Origin: Ralstonia sp. SET104 | Lineage (GTDB): Bacteria > Pseudomonadota > Gammaproteobacteria > Burkholderiales > Burkholderiaceae | Length of the DNA: 64,000 bases | Direction: 5' to 3' | Assembly (NCBI RefSeq): GCF_003851545.1 | Contig: NZ_BHVX01000013.1 | Span: forward strand, 84,110-148,109 | Position numbers and translations under genes: made by a program | Notes under the pieces: generated by a model | Database searches by the model: none | Seen by the model: the letters and a program-made list of their open reading frames with translations, nothing else | What the model was told of the DNA's origin: nothing | Shown here: one piece after another, positions 47,541 to 57,437 of the stretch | Numbering within the stretch: the stretch's first letter is position 1 | Layout of the letters: every line of letters starts with the position of its first letter

Positions 47541-48518
47541 CTACTGCTCCAGCTTGATGTTCTGCCGCTTGACCAGCGAGCGCATCTTGTCGAACTCGCG
47601 CTTGATCTCGGCCGTGTACTGCTGCGGCGTGTTGCCGACCGGTTCTGCGCCGGCACCACGGAAGCGGTCAACCAGTCCAGGATCCTTCAGCGCTTTCACC
47701 GACGCCTCGTGCAGCTTGCGGATGATTTCGTCCGATGTACCGGCCGGTGCGACGAGGCCGTACCACGCCGGGTCATTCGCATCCTTCAGGCCGACTTCGG
47801 CAAAAGTGGGCACGTCGGGCAGGCTGTCGATGCGCTTGTTCCACGCCACCACGATCGGGCGCAGCTTGCCAGCCTTGATGAACTGCATGGATGAGGGCAG
47901 GTTGTCGACCATGATCGGCACCTGGTTGGCCAGCACGTCGTTCAGCGCCGGGCCCGCGCCGCGATACGGCACATGCACCATCTGCGTCTTGGTCAAGACC
48001 TTGAATTCTTCACCCAGCATGTGGCCGATGCCGCAGGTGCCAGAGGTGGCGAACGAATATTTGCCCGGATTGGCCGTCAGCACTGCCACGAATTCCTTGT
48101 AGTTCCTGGCCGGGAAGGTCGGGTTGACCGCAATCACGTTGGCCACCGTGGCCAGATTGGTGATGGGCTTGAAATCCTTGAGCGGATCGTACGAGAGCTT
48201 TGGGTTGCACGCCGGGTTCACGGCATGCGTGGAAACGGTAGCGATGCCGATCGTGTAGCCATCCGGTGCGGCCTTGGCGATGGCATCCGCGCCGATTGAA
48301 CCGCCACCGCCGCCCTTGTTTTCCACCACCACCGCCTGGCCCAGCGCCTTGGAAAGCTGGTCGGCCACACTGCGCCCGACGATGTCGGTCGTGCCGCCCG
48401 GCGGAAACGGAATGATGAGCTTGACTGGCTTGGCAGGGTAGTTGTCGGCCAGCGCCGGCCCGCACAACAGCGTTCCGATGGTCGCGATCAGGCCGGCGGC
48501 CAGGCGTCCCTTGGTCAT
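47541..48518 (-). CDS. Bug family tripartite tricarboxylate transporter receptor
   Basis: Periplasmic solute-binding protein of 325 residues with a Sec signal peptide ending near GPALADNYPAKPVKLI. Family motifs are IIPFPPGGTTDIVGR, VVENKGGGGGSIG and MVHVPYRGAGPALNDVLANQVP. Such receptors are numerous in Burkholderiales; the ligand is unknown and no TctAB membrane genes are adjacent. The start at 48518 is supported by AGGAGG seven bases upstream; the longer frame is not needed. Confidence 0.93.
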   Translation of the reverse strand: MTKGRLAAGLIATIGTLLCGPALADNYPAKPVKLIIPFPPGGTTDIVGRSVADQLSKALGQAVVVENKGGGGGSIGADAIAKAAPDGYTIGIATVSTHAVNPACNPKLSYDPLKDFKPITNLATVANVIAVNPTFPARNYKEFVAVLTANPGKYSFATSGTCGIGHMLGEEFKVLTKTQMVHVPYRGAGPALNDVLANQVPIMVDNLPSSMQFIKAGKLRPIVVAWNKRIDSLPDVPTFAEVGLKDANDPAWYGLVAPAGTSDEIIRKLHEASVKALKDPGLVDRFRGAGAEPVGNTPQQYTAEIKREFDKMRSLVKRQNIKLEQ

Positions 48519-48642
48519 CGTTATCCTCCTTGTGGCTTCGTGTGCGGTTTGCGTTCTTCTGGGGAAATTGCTGAATAGCACAACTGCAAACGCCAACCAC
48601 GGGGCAACCGGGGAAACCCTGAAAAGCCGATCGTCAGGATTG

Positions 48643-49227
48643 TCAGGTTCCGAGCAACCCGCTTTTCAGGTCGCGGTCGACCGGGTTGTTGCCGATAAAG
48701 ATGCTGAGCACGGCCTGATAGAAATCTTCGCCGGGGATGGCCTTGGCGCGTGCCACGCCGTTGATGCTGACGGTGGTGCCGGCCTCGGGCGCGTAGTCGA
48801 AGTTGATGGTGTCGCCGCGCTTGGTCGAGCCAATCTGGCGCATCGCGTCTTCAAGCTGCGTCAGGCGGTCAGCCAGCTTTTGCACTTGAATTTCGGTCTG
48901 GTTGCGGTGGATGCCGTCGTTCAGCGCGTGGATGAAGGTGTCGGCGCCCACGTTGCGCAATGGGTGGATCTGCAGCCGTTTCGGCCCCTTCATGCCGAGA
49001 ATGACTGCCGCGTTCTTCGCGCGCTCGGGCAAGTACAGCCCTGCCACGTAGCCCTTGATAACGAACACCGAGCGCAGCCCTGTGCCGTTGAGCAGTAGTT
49101 CGCGGCCAGCCACACGTGCGGCGTCGTCGAATGGCACGCCCTCGACGTTCACCGCGGCCCATGCCGGCGCCGCGCACGCGGTGCAGAGCACCGCGCCCAT
49201 CACACCACCGCGCCAGGCGCGTGCCAT
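48643..49227 (-). CDS. Secreted chalcone isomerase-like protein
   Basis: About 194 residues with a Sec signal (VLCTACAAPAWA) followed by a chalcone-isomerase-like domain of bacterial type (NVEGVPFDD, GTGLRSVFVIKGYVAGLYLPERAKNAA in part, PGEDFYQAVLSIFIGNNPVDRDLKSGLLG near the C terminus). Bacterial members lack demonstrated chalcone isomerase activity; a role in binding fatty acids or envelope function is possible. The start could also be ATG 49293. It stands alone in the minus direction. Confidence 0.8.
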   Translation of the reverse strand: MARAWRGGVMGAVLCTACAAPAWAAVNVEGVPFDDAARVAGRELLLNGTGLRSVFVIKGYVAGLYLPERAKNAAVILGMKGPKRLQIHPLRNVGADTFIHALNDGIHRNQTEIQVQKLADRLTQLEDAMRQIGSTKRGDTINFDYAPEAGTTVSINGVARAKAIPGEDFYQAVLSIFIGNNPVDRDLKSGLLGT

Positions 49228-49293
49228 CAAAGATGAGCGGGCGCACACGGCAAGCTGCAATGCGCGACAAAGATCAACAAGGGCGGAAAACAT

Positions 49294-49551
49294 CGAAGTG
49301 AGCGGTTTGGGATTAAGCCGTCATTTTCCCGATATTTCATTTGCAAACAATTGGTGTCTGCCCTGATGCGCAAGCGTTTGCGTACTAGGCGGTATAAGGT
49401 CCTGCTGGCGTTAGCGTTAAGCGGGCATTCATGGCTTTGTGCTAGACGCAGATTGTTTTGTTTTTAAAACAATCTGCGCGGCGGCTTGGAGCGTCAAATT
49501 AAAGATGCATCACAATCGTGATGCGCTGGTGTACGTAACCCGAGCGAGTGC
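49294..49551. other. AT-rich intergenic region with a 13-bp perfect inverted repeat
   Basis: No gene is supported between the CHI-like gene and queG. The region is clearly less GC-rich than its neighbours (for example 49320-49360). At 49447-49478 the arms CGCAGATTGTTTT and AAAACAATCTGCG form a perfect 13-bp stem with a six-base loop; neither side has the T-run of a normal terminator. Confidence 0.6.
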
Positions 49552-50709
49552 TCACGTCGTTGGTGCCAGCGCCCAGGCTACGTGCTCACGCACCAGTTCG
49601 GAGGTGTCCCCGGTGCGTGCGTGCAGTGCAGCGGTGAGTTGTATGCGCGTGGCGTCTGTCAGCGGGCCACGCAGTGCGTTGCCGAGTGACACGGCAATGT
49701 TGCGCAGCCAGCGCTCATGCCCGATGCGGCGGATCGGGCTGCCTTCCAGCCGCTGGTTGAACTCGGCCTCGGTCCAACTGAACAGCTCCGCCAGCGTGGC
49801 TGCATCCAATCCGTTGCGCACGTCGAAGTCGGGCAGATTGGCCGGCACCGCGAACTTGTTCCACGGGCAGATGAGCTGGCAGTCGTCACAGCCGTAGACG
49901 CGGTTGCCCATTGCCGCGCGCAGCTCGACCGGGATGCTGCCTTTGTGTTCGATGGTCAGGTACGAGATACAGCGGCGCGCGTCGACCGTATACGGCGCAA
50001 CGATGGCCTGCGTGGGGCACACGTCGATGCAGCGCGTGCAGTTGCCGCAATGGGGCTCCACGGGTGGGTCAACGGGGAAGGGCAGGTCGATCAGGATTTC
50101 ACCGAGGAAGAACATCGAGCCCGCATCGCGGTCGAGCAGCAGTGTATGTTTGCCGCGCCAGCCGAGGCCGCCGTTGCTGGCCAATGCCACTTCCAGCACC
50201 GGCGCCGAATCAGTGAACACGCGAAAGCCATACGGGCCGACGGCGCCGGCAATCCTTTCCGCCAGCTTCTGCAGGCGTTGGCGCAGCACCTTGTGATAGT
50301 CGCGGCCGCGGGCGTATAGCGAGATGGTCGCGTCTTCGGGACGGCGCAGGCGGTCCCATTCGACCGTACGCCAATCGCTGCGGGCCGTGTGCGGATCGGT
50401 CAGATGTGGCAGATACGGCATCCGCGCGACGATCGCGCGTACCGTTCCGGCAACAAGTTCGGCCGGGCGTGCGCGGAGCATGCCATGGTTCGCCATATAA
50501 TCCATGTCACCGTGAAACCCCTGCGCAAGCCATGTCTGGAGCCCTTCTTCAGCGTGCGACAGGTCGACATCGGCGATGCGGATCGCATCGAAACCGAGTT
50601 CGGCGCCCCAGGAGCGGATCTGCGCGACAAGCGCGTGCATGCCGGCCTCGTCGGCCGGCAAGCGTGCATCCAGGTTCGTTTCGGGTGATGACGTGGGGGT
50701 GGCGGACAT
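49552..50709 (-). CDS. queG: Epoxyqueuosine reductase QueG
   Basis: Cobalamin- and iron-sulfur-dependent enzyme for the last step of queuosine tRNA modification. The 385-residue protein has WGAELGFDAIRIADVDL near the N terminus, a tRNA/cobalamin domain (GRDYHKVLRQRLQKLAE; TDSAPVLEVALASNGGLGWRGKHT in part), two 4Fe-4S clusters (CGNCTRCIDVCPTQAI and CDDCQLICPWN) and HEAT-like C-terminal helices. The start at 50709 overlaps the divergent tsaE start (shared CATG). Confidence 0.95.
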   Translation of the reverse strand: MSATPTSSPETNLDARLPADEAGMHALVAQIRSWGAELGFDAIRIADVDLSHAEEGLQTWLAQGFHGDMDYMANHGMLRARPAELVAGTVRAIVARMPYLPHLTDPHTARSDWRTVEWDRLRRPEDATISLYARGRDYHKVLRQRLQKLAERIAGAVGPYGFRVFTDSAPVLEVALASNGGLGWRGKHTLLLDRDAGSMFFLGEILIDLPFPVDPPVEPHCGNCTRCIDVCPTQAIVAPYTVDARRCISYLTIEHKGSIPVELRAAMGNRVYGCDDCQLICPWNKFAVPANLPDFDVRNGLDAATLAELFSWTEAEFNQRLEGSPIRRIGHERWLRNIAVSLGNALRGPLTDATRIQLTAALHARTGDTSELVREHVAWALAPTT

Positions 50710-51304
50710 GCCCAAATTGTACGCAATGCCCACCGTGCTCCCAGCTAATGCGCCTTCTGGTCTGATCCCTCCGCTCGCCGAGCGTGTTCTTTCGCTCGCC
50801 GATGAAGCGGCTACGTCAGCCTTCGGAGCGGCGCTCGCGCAGGCCGTGCTGGCGCTGGGGCCGCGGCCCGTGCAGGTGCAACTCTCTGGCGACCTGGGCG
50901 CGGGCAAAACGACGCTCTCGCGTGCCATTCTGCGTGGCCTCGGGCATACCGGGCGTGTGCGCAGCCCCACCTATACGCTGGTCGAGCCATACGACGTGGC
51001 CGGAACCACTGGCACACAAAAGGTCTATCACTTTGACCTGTACCGCTTTGCCGATCCCGAAGAATGGACCGACGCCGGCTTCCGCGACTGCTTTGCCGAA
51101 CCCGCGCTGTGCCTGGTCGAATGGCCCGAGAAGGCGCAGGCACTGCTGGGCACGCCCGATCTGCATCTCGCCTTGTCGGTTGACGTTGTGCACGAAACCT
51201 ACGATGACGGCGTTGAGCATGCACCGCGCCTTGCGCGCCTCACTGCACGCACGCAAACCGGCCTTCAACTTTTACAGTCGTTGCAACACCTGTTCCCATG
51301 CTGA
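50708..51304 (+). CDS. tsaE: tRNA threonylcarbamoyladenosine ATPase TsaE
   Basis: P-loop ATPase needed with TsaB/TsaD for t6A37 in tRNA. About 198 residues: LSGDLGAGKTTLSRAILRGLG (Walker A), VRSPTYTLVEPY, the Walker-B-like FDLYRFADPEEW and LVEWPEKA near the C-terminal half. The ATG at 50708 shares CATG with the divergent queG start; ATG 50726 is the alternative. The end overlaps amiC by 7 bp. tsaE-amiC order is common in proteobacteria. Confidence 0.94.
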   Translation: MPKLYAMPTVLPANAPSGLIPPLAERVLSLADEAATSAFGAALAQAVLALGPRPVQVQLSGDLGAGKTTLSRAILRGLGHTGRVRSPTYTLVEPYDVAGTTGTQKVYHFDLYRFADPEEWTDAGFRDCFAEPALCLVEWPEKAQALLGTPDLHLALSVDVVHETYDDGVEHAPRLARLTARTQTGLQLLQSLQHLFPC

Positions 51305-52827
51305 TCAAGCATCTGCCTACCGATCAACCGGATGATCCCACCCTGCCGAGCCAGGCCCGCCGCCAATGGCTCACGCGCATGGCCAAGGCAGGTGCAGGCA
51401 CCGTCATCCTGAGCCTGGCAGGCCCGCAGATTGCGCGCGGCGCCAACATCGTGGCGGTGCGTGTGTGGCCGGCCGAAGACTACACACGCGTAACCATCGA
51501 ATCCGATGTCGCGCTCAAGGCCACGCACCAGCTCATCAAGGATCCGGACCGCTTGATGGTCGACATTGACGGGCTCGACCTGAACCCGACGCTGCGCGAG
51601 CTGGTGGCCAAGATTGCGCCGAACGATCCGTACATCCGCCAGGTGCGCGTGGGCCAGAACCGGCCGAGCGTGGTGCGCCTGGTGTTCGATCTGAAGGAAA
51701 GCGTCAACCCGCAGGTGTTCACGTTGCTGCCGATTGCCGGCTATCGCAACCGGCTCGTCTTCGATCTGTATCCAACCAACCCGCCCGACCCGCTGATGCA
51801 GCTCGTGCAGGCCACGGAAGGCAAGCAGGAGCGCTTTGCTGCTTCGGGCGGCACGCCGATGCCAGCCCCGTCGGACGACGACGATCCGATCGCCGCGCTA
51901 GCCCGCCGTAACAGCGGCGGCAGCCCGGCCAAGTCGCCGGCCGAAGATTCTCACCCGGCGCTCGCCAACCGCACGCCGCCGCGCAAGACACCGCCTGCCA
52001 CATCCGCGAACCCGCCGTCGACGCTGGCCAACGCGCCGCACACGCCGCCGCTGGAGATCGTTCCCGAGCAGCCCTCATCGTCTGCGTCACGTGCGCCGTC
52101 GAACGGCCCGCGCATGCGGCGCCTGCTGACGGTCGCCATCGACCCCGGTCATGGCGGTGAAGACCCAGGTGCCACGGGCGGCGCCGGCACGCACGAGAAA
52201 GACGTGGTGCTGTCGATTGCCCGCATGCTCAAGGCCAAGATCGACGCCCAGCCCAACATGCGCGCCATGATGACGCGCGATTCCGATTACTTCGTCCCGC
52301 TGGGCGTGCGCGTACAGAAGGCGCGCCGCGTGCAGGCCGATCTGTTCGTCTCCATTCACGCCGATGCGTTTCTCTCGCCGGAAGCGCGCGGGGCGTCGGT
52401 GTTCGTGCTATCGGATCGCGGGGCGTCGAGCGCGCAAGCCAAGTGGCTCGCCAACAAGGAGAACGCGGCCGACATGATCGGCGGCGCGAACCTCGGCTCG
52501 AAAGATGCGCAGGTCACGCGCGTGCTGCTGGACCTGTCGACCACCGCGCAGATCACTGACAGCATGAAGATCGGCAAGGCGGTGCTGGACCAGATTGGCG
52601 GTATCAACCGACTGCACAAGGGCCAGGTTGAGCAGGCGGGCTTTGCGGTGCTCAAGGCGCCCGATATTCCGTCGATCCTGGTCGAGACGGCCTTCATCTC
52701 CAACCCGGAAGAAGAAGCCAAGCTCAACGACCTGGGCCACCAGAACCAGTTGGCCGACGCCATCCTGCGCGGCATTCACGCGTACTTTGCCAAGAACCCG
52801 CCGCTGTCGCGCAACCCCGGCGTTTGA
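51298..52827 (+). CDS. amiC: N-acetylmuramoyl-L-alanine amidase AmiC-like
   Basis: Zinc amidase that cuts septal peptidoglycan during cell separation. The 509-residue protein has a twin-arginine-type signal (RRQWLTRMAKAGAGTVILSLAG), an AMIN domain (about 48-145, targeting to peptidoglycan) and a Pro/Ala/Ser-rich linker (about 180-275). The amidase_3 domain carries IDPGHGGEDPGA, SIHADAF and the glutamate in LVETAFISNPEEE. It is coupled to tsaE by ATGCTGA and to the next gene by TGATG. Confidence 0.95.
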   Translation: MLIKHLPTDQPDDPTLPSQARRQWLTRMAKAGAGTVILSLAGPQIARGANIVAVRVWPAEDYTRVTIESDVALKATHQLIKDPDRLMVDIDGLDLNPTLRELVAKIAPNDPYIRQVRVGQNRPSVVRLVFDLKESVNPQVFTLLPIAGYRNRLVFDLYPTNPPDPLMQLVQATEGKQERFAASGGTPMPAPSDDDDPIAALARRNSGGSPAKSPAEDSHPALANRTPPRKTPPATSANPPSTLANAPHTPPLEIVPEQPSSSASRAPSNGPRMRRLLTVAIDPGHGGEDPGATGGAGTHEKDVVLSIARMLKAKIDAQPNMRAMMTRDSDYFVPLGVRVQKARRVQADLFVSIHADAFLSPEARGASVFVLSDRGASSAQAKWLANKENAADMIGGANLGSKDAQVTRVLLDLSTTAQITDSMKIGKAVLDQIGGINRLHKGQVEQAGFAVLKAPDIPSILVETAFISNPEEEAKLNDLGHQNQLADAILRGIHAYFAKNPPLSRNPGV

Positions 52828-53372
52828 TGACGACGCTTGTGCTACGCGAAGGCGGTGCGTCTGATGCGAGCACCATCGCCGAGATCCACACGCGAAGCTG
52901 GCAGAGCGCGTATCGCGGGCTCGGTATCCTGTCCGACGCGTTTCTCGATGGTGCGGCCCGCGCCAACATGCAAACGAAGTGGCATGCGCGTATGGCCGCG
53001 CCCGTGGCCGGGCAGCGCGTGTGGTGTGCTGATCTTGACGGCCAGACCATCGGTTTTCTCTGCATGCTGCGTGAAGACGACACGCCCTGGGGTGCACTCG
53101 TCGACAACCTGCATCTGCTGCCGGCTTCACGCGGCCATGGCGTTGGCAAGCGTTTGATGGGTGAGGCGGCACGCTGGGCTGCAGCCCAGGGCATCACGCA
53201 ATTGCATCTGCTGGTGTACGAGGCGAACACCGCCGCCTTCGGCTTCTACGAAACCCTGGGCGGTGTGCCGGTCAGCCGGGACTGGCTGGAGACGGCCGAT
53301 GGCGGGCATGCATGGGTGCACACCTACCACTGGCCGGAAGCGGGGCTTGCGAGGTTGACGGCTCTGCGTTGA
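52827..53372 (+). CDS. GNAT family N-acetyltransferase
   Basis: About 181 residues. The acetyl-CoA binding loop is LLPASRGHGVGKRLMGEAARWA, followed by LHLLVYEANTAAFGFYETLGG; AEIHTRSWQSAYRG at the N terminus is a common GNAT pattern. The substrate is unknown. Its ATG overlaps the amiC stop (TGATG), so it belongs to the tsaE-amiC operon. Confidence 0.87.
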   Translation: MTTLVLREGGASDASTIAEIHTRSWQSAYRGLGILSDAFLDGAARANMQTKWHARMAAPVAGQRVWCADLDGQTIGFLCMLREDDTPWGALVDNLHLLPASRGHGVGKRLMGEAARWAAAQGITQLHLLVYEANTAAFGFYETLGGVPVSRDWLETADGGHAWVHTYHWPEAGLARLTALR

Positions 53373-54404
53373 TCACGCGGGGCGGCTGGCCGGTGCACCG
53401 GCGCTGGCCTCCGCGTGCGCAACACGATCCGCATACTTGCGTGCCAGCGTCGAGCACACGATCAGTTGCAACTGGTGATAGATCATCAGCGGCAGCACGA
53501 TCAGGCCCAGCGCCGGGTTGCCGACAAACAGGATCTTCGCCATCGGCACGCCATTGGCCAGGCTCTTTTTCGATCCGCAGAACACGGCAGTGATCTCGTC
53601 GGCAAGCCTGAAGCCCGCGCGCCGCGAAAGCCACGTCGTCGCACCCAGCACGACAAACAGGAGCGCGCCGCTCATGATCGCTACGGCAACGATGGTTTCC
53701 CACGGATACTTTGACCACACGCCCGCGTGCGTCGAATCAGCAAATGAGTTGAACACGATCAGCAAGATCACCGCACGGTCAACCTTGTTGATGATGGCCT
53801 TGTATTTTGCGATGAGCCCGCCAATGACCGGGCGCAGCAATTGACCCAGCACGAACGGCAGCAGCAACTGCTCGGCCACGCCCAGCAGGGCCTTGCCCAC
53901 CGACAGATCCGCACCCGACGCCTGAATCACGAAGCTCATCAGCAGCGGCGTGGCGACCATGCCAATCAGGCCCGAGATGGTCGCGTTGAAGATGGCGGCC
54001 GGCACGTTGCCCCTGGCCATCGCAGTCATCGCCACGGAAGACGACACCGTGGACGGCAACGCGCACAGGTAAAACACGCCCAGCAGCAGTTCGGCCGGAA
54101 TGAACGGCTTGCATACGACGAGGATGACCGCGCCGATCAGCGGAAACAGAATGAATGTGCAACTCTGCACGAACAGATGCAGGCGCCAGTTGCGCGCGCC
54201 TTCCACGATCTTCTCGCGCGAGAGCGCCGCGCCGTGCAGAAAGAACACCAGCGACACACCGACGATGGTGACGATGTCCAGCCGCAGCGGGCCATCGCTG
54301 GCGCCCAGTGCTGGGAAGAACAGGGCCAGCGCGACCATCACCAGCATGGCGCGAATGAACCCATCGATGTGGGAGAACAGCGGAGACAACAGCGGGATCT
54401 TCAT
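53373..54404 (-). CDS. Bile acid:sodium symporter family protein (YfeH-like)
   Basis: A 343-residue membrane transporter with about ten hydrophobic segments, of the SBF-like group (PF13593). Seen are FFLHGAALSREKIVEGARNWRLHLFVQ (in part), CALPSTVSSSVAMTAMARGNVPAAIFNATISGLIGM (in part) and AVFCGSKKSLANGVPMAKILF, a conserved sodium-site-like region. The substrate is unknown. A LysR gene is divergent 119 bp away, as in the enterobacterial yfeH-yfeR pair. Confidence 0.88.
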   Translation of the reverse strand: MKIPLLSPLFSHIDGFIRAMLVMVALALFFPALGASDGPLRLDIVTIVGVSLVFFLHGAALSREKIVEGARNWRLHLFVQSCTFILFPLIGAVILVVCKPFIPAELLLGVFYLCALPSTVSSSVAMTAMARGNVPAAIFNATISGLIGMVATPLLMSFVIQASGADLSVGKALLGVAEQLLLPFVLGQLLRPVIGGLIAKYKAIINKVDRAVILLIVFNSFADSTHAGVWSKYPWETIVAVAIMSGALLFVVLGATTWLSRRAGFRLADEITAVFCGSKKSLANGVPMAKILFVGNPALGLIVLPLMIYHQLQLIVCSTLARKYADRVAHAEASAGAPASRPA

Positions 54405-54494
54405 GTGCGTGTGCAGTCACCATTACGTGGCGGCGCGGGTTGGATGGCGGGATGGGCGCTATTGCACAACATCCTCATCTAGAATACAAATGCA

Positions 54495-54507
54495 TTGATC
54501 GAATCAA
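54495..54507. promoter_or_regulatory. LysR-type operator candidate (T-N11-A dyad)
   Basis: TTGATCGAATCAA is a T-N11-A motif with near-perfect dyad symmetry (ATTGAT-CGA-ATCAAT at 54494-54508). It lies in the divergent region between the LysR gene, 17 bp before its ATG, and the BASS transporter gene, which suits autorepression by a LysR-type protein. Confidence 0.55.
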
Positions 54508-54523
54508 TTCATACGATACCAGC

Positions 54524-55417
54524 ATGAATGTGACCCTGCGCCAATTGCGCGTCTTCCTGGCTGTGGCGCGCGCGCATAGCTTCAGTCGGGCGGGTGACAC
54601 CATTGGCCTGACGCAGCCGGCGGTAAGCCGCTCGATTTCCGAACTGGAAGGTGAGTTGGGCTTGAAGCTGCTCGATCGCACCACGCGCGAAGTCGTGTTG
54701 ACGGAGGCGGGCCGCTCCTTGACGACGGCGCTCGATCGCCTGGTCGCCGATCTGGACGACACGCTGCAACAGGCGCGCCAGGTGGGCGAGCAGCGGCGCG
54801 GGCGCGTGGTGGTGGCGTCGAGCCCGACCGTATCAACGCGCTTGATGCCCTTGTACGTGGCTGAGTGTGCACAGCGCTACCCCGACATTCGCATGATCGT
54901 GCGCGACTCGGTGCAGGTCGACACGCTGCAGTTGATCCGCACGGGCGGGGCAGATTTCGGCGTGGTAGTTGAGCCGCTCGATACCGAAGGCCTGTGGACC
55001 GAGCCGCTGCTGACCGACCCGTTCTGCCTGGTCTGCCGCAAGGATCACCCCTTCGCCCAGCGCAGCAGCGTGCGTTGGAAAGACCTGCATCGCACAGCGG
55101 TCGTATTGCTTGACCATGCATCGGGCAGCCGCCCGCTGATCGATCGCATCTTCCTGCGCCACGGCGTGCATCCTGACGTGGCGCAGGAGATGGGCCACAG
55201 CAGCGCCGTATTCGGCATGGTGGAGGCGGGCATTGGCGCGGGTGTGGTGCCGTCGCTGTCGTTGCCGCTGCCGTCGTCGTCGCCGTTGGTGGCGGTGCCG
55301 CTTGCCCCAAAAGAAACGCGCGCCATTGTGCTGGCGCGTCGGCATGACCGCTCGCTCTCACCGGCGGCCGAGGCAGCGTGGCAGATGATCCGCCGGATGG
55401 CGCTGCCAGCCGCTTGA
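54524..55417 (+). CDS. LysR family transcriptional regulator (YfeR-like position)
   Basis: A 297-residue regulator with an N-terminal winged helix-turn-helix (LRQLRVFLAVARAHSFSRAGDTIGLTQPAVSRSISELEGELG in part) and a two-lobed periplasmic-binding-like effector domain (RGRVVVASSPTVSTRLMP; GIGAGVVPSLSLP). The start at 54524 gives the canonical MNVTLRQLRVFL. It is divergent from the BASS transporter, its likely target. The effector is unknown. Confidence 0.92.
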   Translation: MNVTLRQLRVFLAVARAHSFSRAGDTIGLTQPAVSRSISELEGELGLKLLDRTTREVVLTEAGRSLTTALDRLVADLDDTLQQARQVGEQRRGRVVVASSPTVSTRLMPLYVAECAQRYPDIRMIVRDSVQVDTLQLIRTGGADFGVVVEPLDTEGLWTEPLLTDPFCLVCRKDHPFAQRSSVRWKDLHRTAVVLLDHASGSRPLIDRIFLRHGVHPDVAQEMGHSSAVFGMVEAGIGAGVVPSLSLPLPSSSPLVAVPLAPKETRAIVLARRHDRSLSPAAEAAWQMIRRMALPAA

Positions 55418-55514
55418 TCTGGAACCTGTTCACGACCCGTCGCGCGCGGTTCGAATGTACGGCGAGCATCGCAGGGCCAAGATCGGGCCGCGCAATAGGA
55501 TCGTGAGCGGGTTC

Positions 55515-56273
55515 TTATTTCGGCTGCATGCGGATGGCGCCATCCAGCCGGATGGTCTCGCCATTGAGCATCGGGTTCTCGACGATGGCGCGTGCGAGCT
55601 GTGCATACTCGGCCGGCTTACCGAGGCGTGGCGGGAACGGCACCATCTTGCCCAGCGCATCCTGTACTTCCTGTGGCATGCCCAGCAGCATTGGCGTTTC
55701 AAAAATGCCCGGTGCAATCGTCATCACGCGGATACCGTCGCGCGACAAGTCGCGCGCAATCGCCAGCGTCATCGCCACCACGCCGCCCTTGGACGCCGCA
55801 TAGGCCGCCTGCCCGATCTGCCCGTCAAACGCCGCCACCGACGCCGTGTTGATGATCACGCCGCGCTCGCCGCCTGCGTTGGGCGTGTTGCCGGCCATGG
55901 CCGTCGCGGCCAGGCGGATCATGTTGAATGTGCCGATCAGGTTCACGTTGATCACGCGTGCAAACTGGTCCAGCGGATGCGGCCCGGTCTTGCCCACTGT
56001 GCGCGATGCCGTGGCGATGCCCGCGCAGTTCACCAGCCCCCGCAGCGTGCCGAGGGCGGTCGCTGCTTCCACCACGGCTTGCCCGTCGGCTTCCGATGCC
56101 ACATCGCAGCGCACGAAGCGTCCGCCCAGTTCTTGCGCGAGCGCCATGCCGGCCGCCTCGTTCAAGTCGGCAATCACCACTTTGGCGCCAGCTTCCGCCA
56201 GCGTGCGTACCGTGCCCGCTCCCAGCCCCGACGCGCCGCCGGTGACGATGAATACCTGATCGCGAATCTCCAT
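55515..56273 (-). CDS. SDR family 3-hydroxyacyl-CoA dehydrogenase-like oxidoreductase
   Basis: A 252-residue short-chain dehydrogenase with the NAD motif [15 protein letters not shown], Asp in VVIADLNEA (NAD preference), NCAGIA, catalytic Ser in [17 protein letters not shown] and YAASKGG. The sequence is of the HSD17B10-type 3-hydroxyacyl-CoA / 2-methyl-3-hydroxybutyryl-CoA dehydrogenase group. Substrate is inferred. It is separate from its neighbours: a LysR gene convergent on one side and adk on the same strand upstream across a terminator. Confidence 0.88.
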   Translation of the reverse strand: MEIRDQVFIVTGGASGLGAGTVRTLAEAGAKVVIADLNEAAGMALAQELGGRFVRCDVASEADGQAVVEAATALGTLRGLVNCAGIATASRTVGKTGPHPLDQFARVINVNLIGTFNMIRLAATAMAGNTPNAGGERGVIINTASVAAFDGQIGQAAYAASKGGVVAMTLAIARDLSRDGIRVMTIAPGIFETPMLLGMPQEVQDALGKMVPFPPRLGKPAEYAQLARAIVENPMLNGETIRLDGAIRMQPK

Positions 56274-56359
56274 GCCGTGTCTCCTCGTTTGTGGTTTGCC
56301 GGTTACTTGACGTTTACGTCAACGTCATATGGTAGCGCGAAGCGGCCGGCGATCGCGCA

Positions 56360-56389
56360 AAAAAAAAAAGCGCCTCGTGATCGAGGCGC
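56360..56389 (-). terminator. Rho-independent terminator after adk
   Basis: Stem GCGCCTCG / CGAGGCGC with a TGAT loop (56370-56389). Read on the minus strand it is followed by a run of T residues (the A-run at 56359-56369), 34 bp after the adk stop. Confidence 0.93.
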
Positions 56390-56422
56390 CGTTTCTCTTG
56401 GCAGGTCCGTTGCCGGGTGTGC

Positions 56423-57437
<1,015 letters not shown>

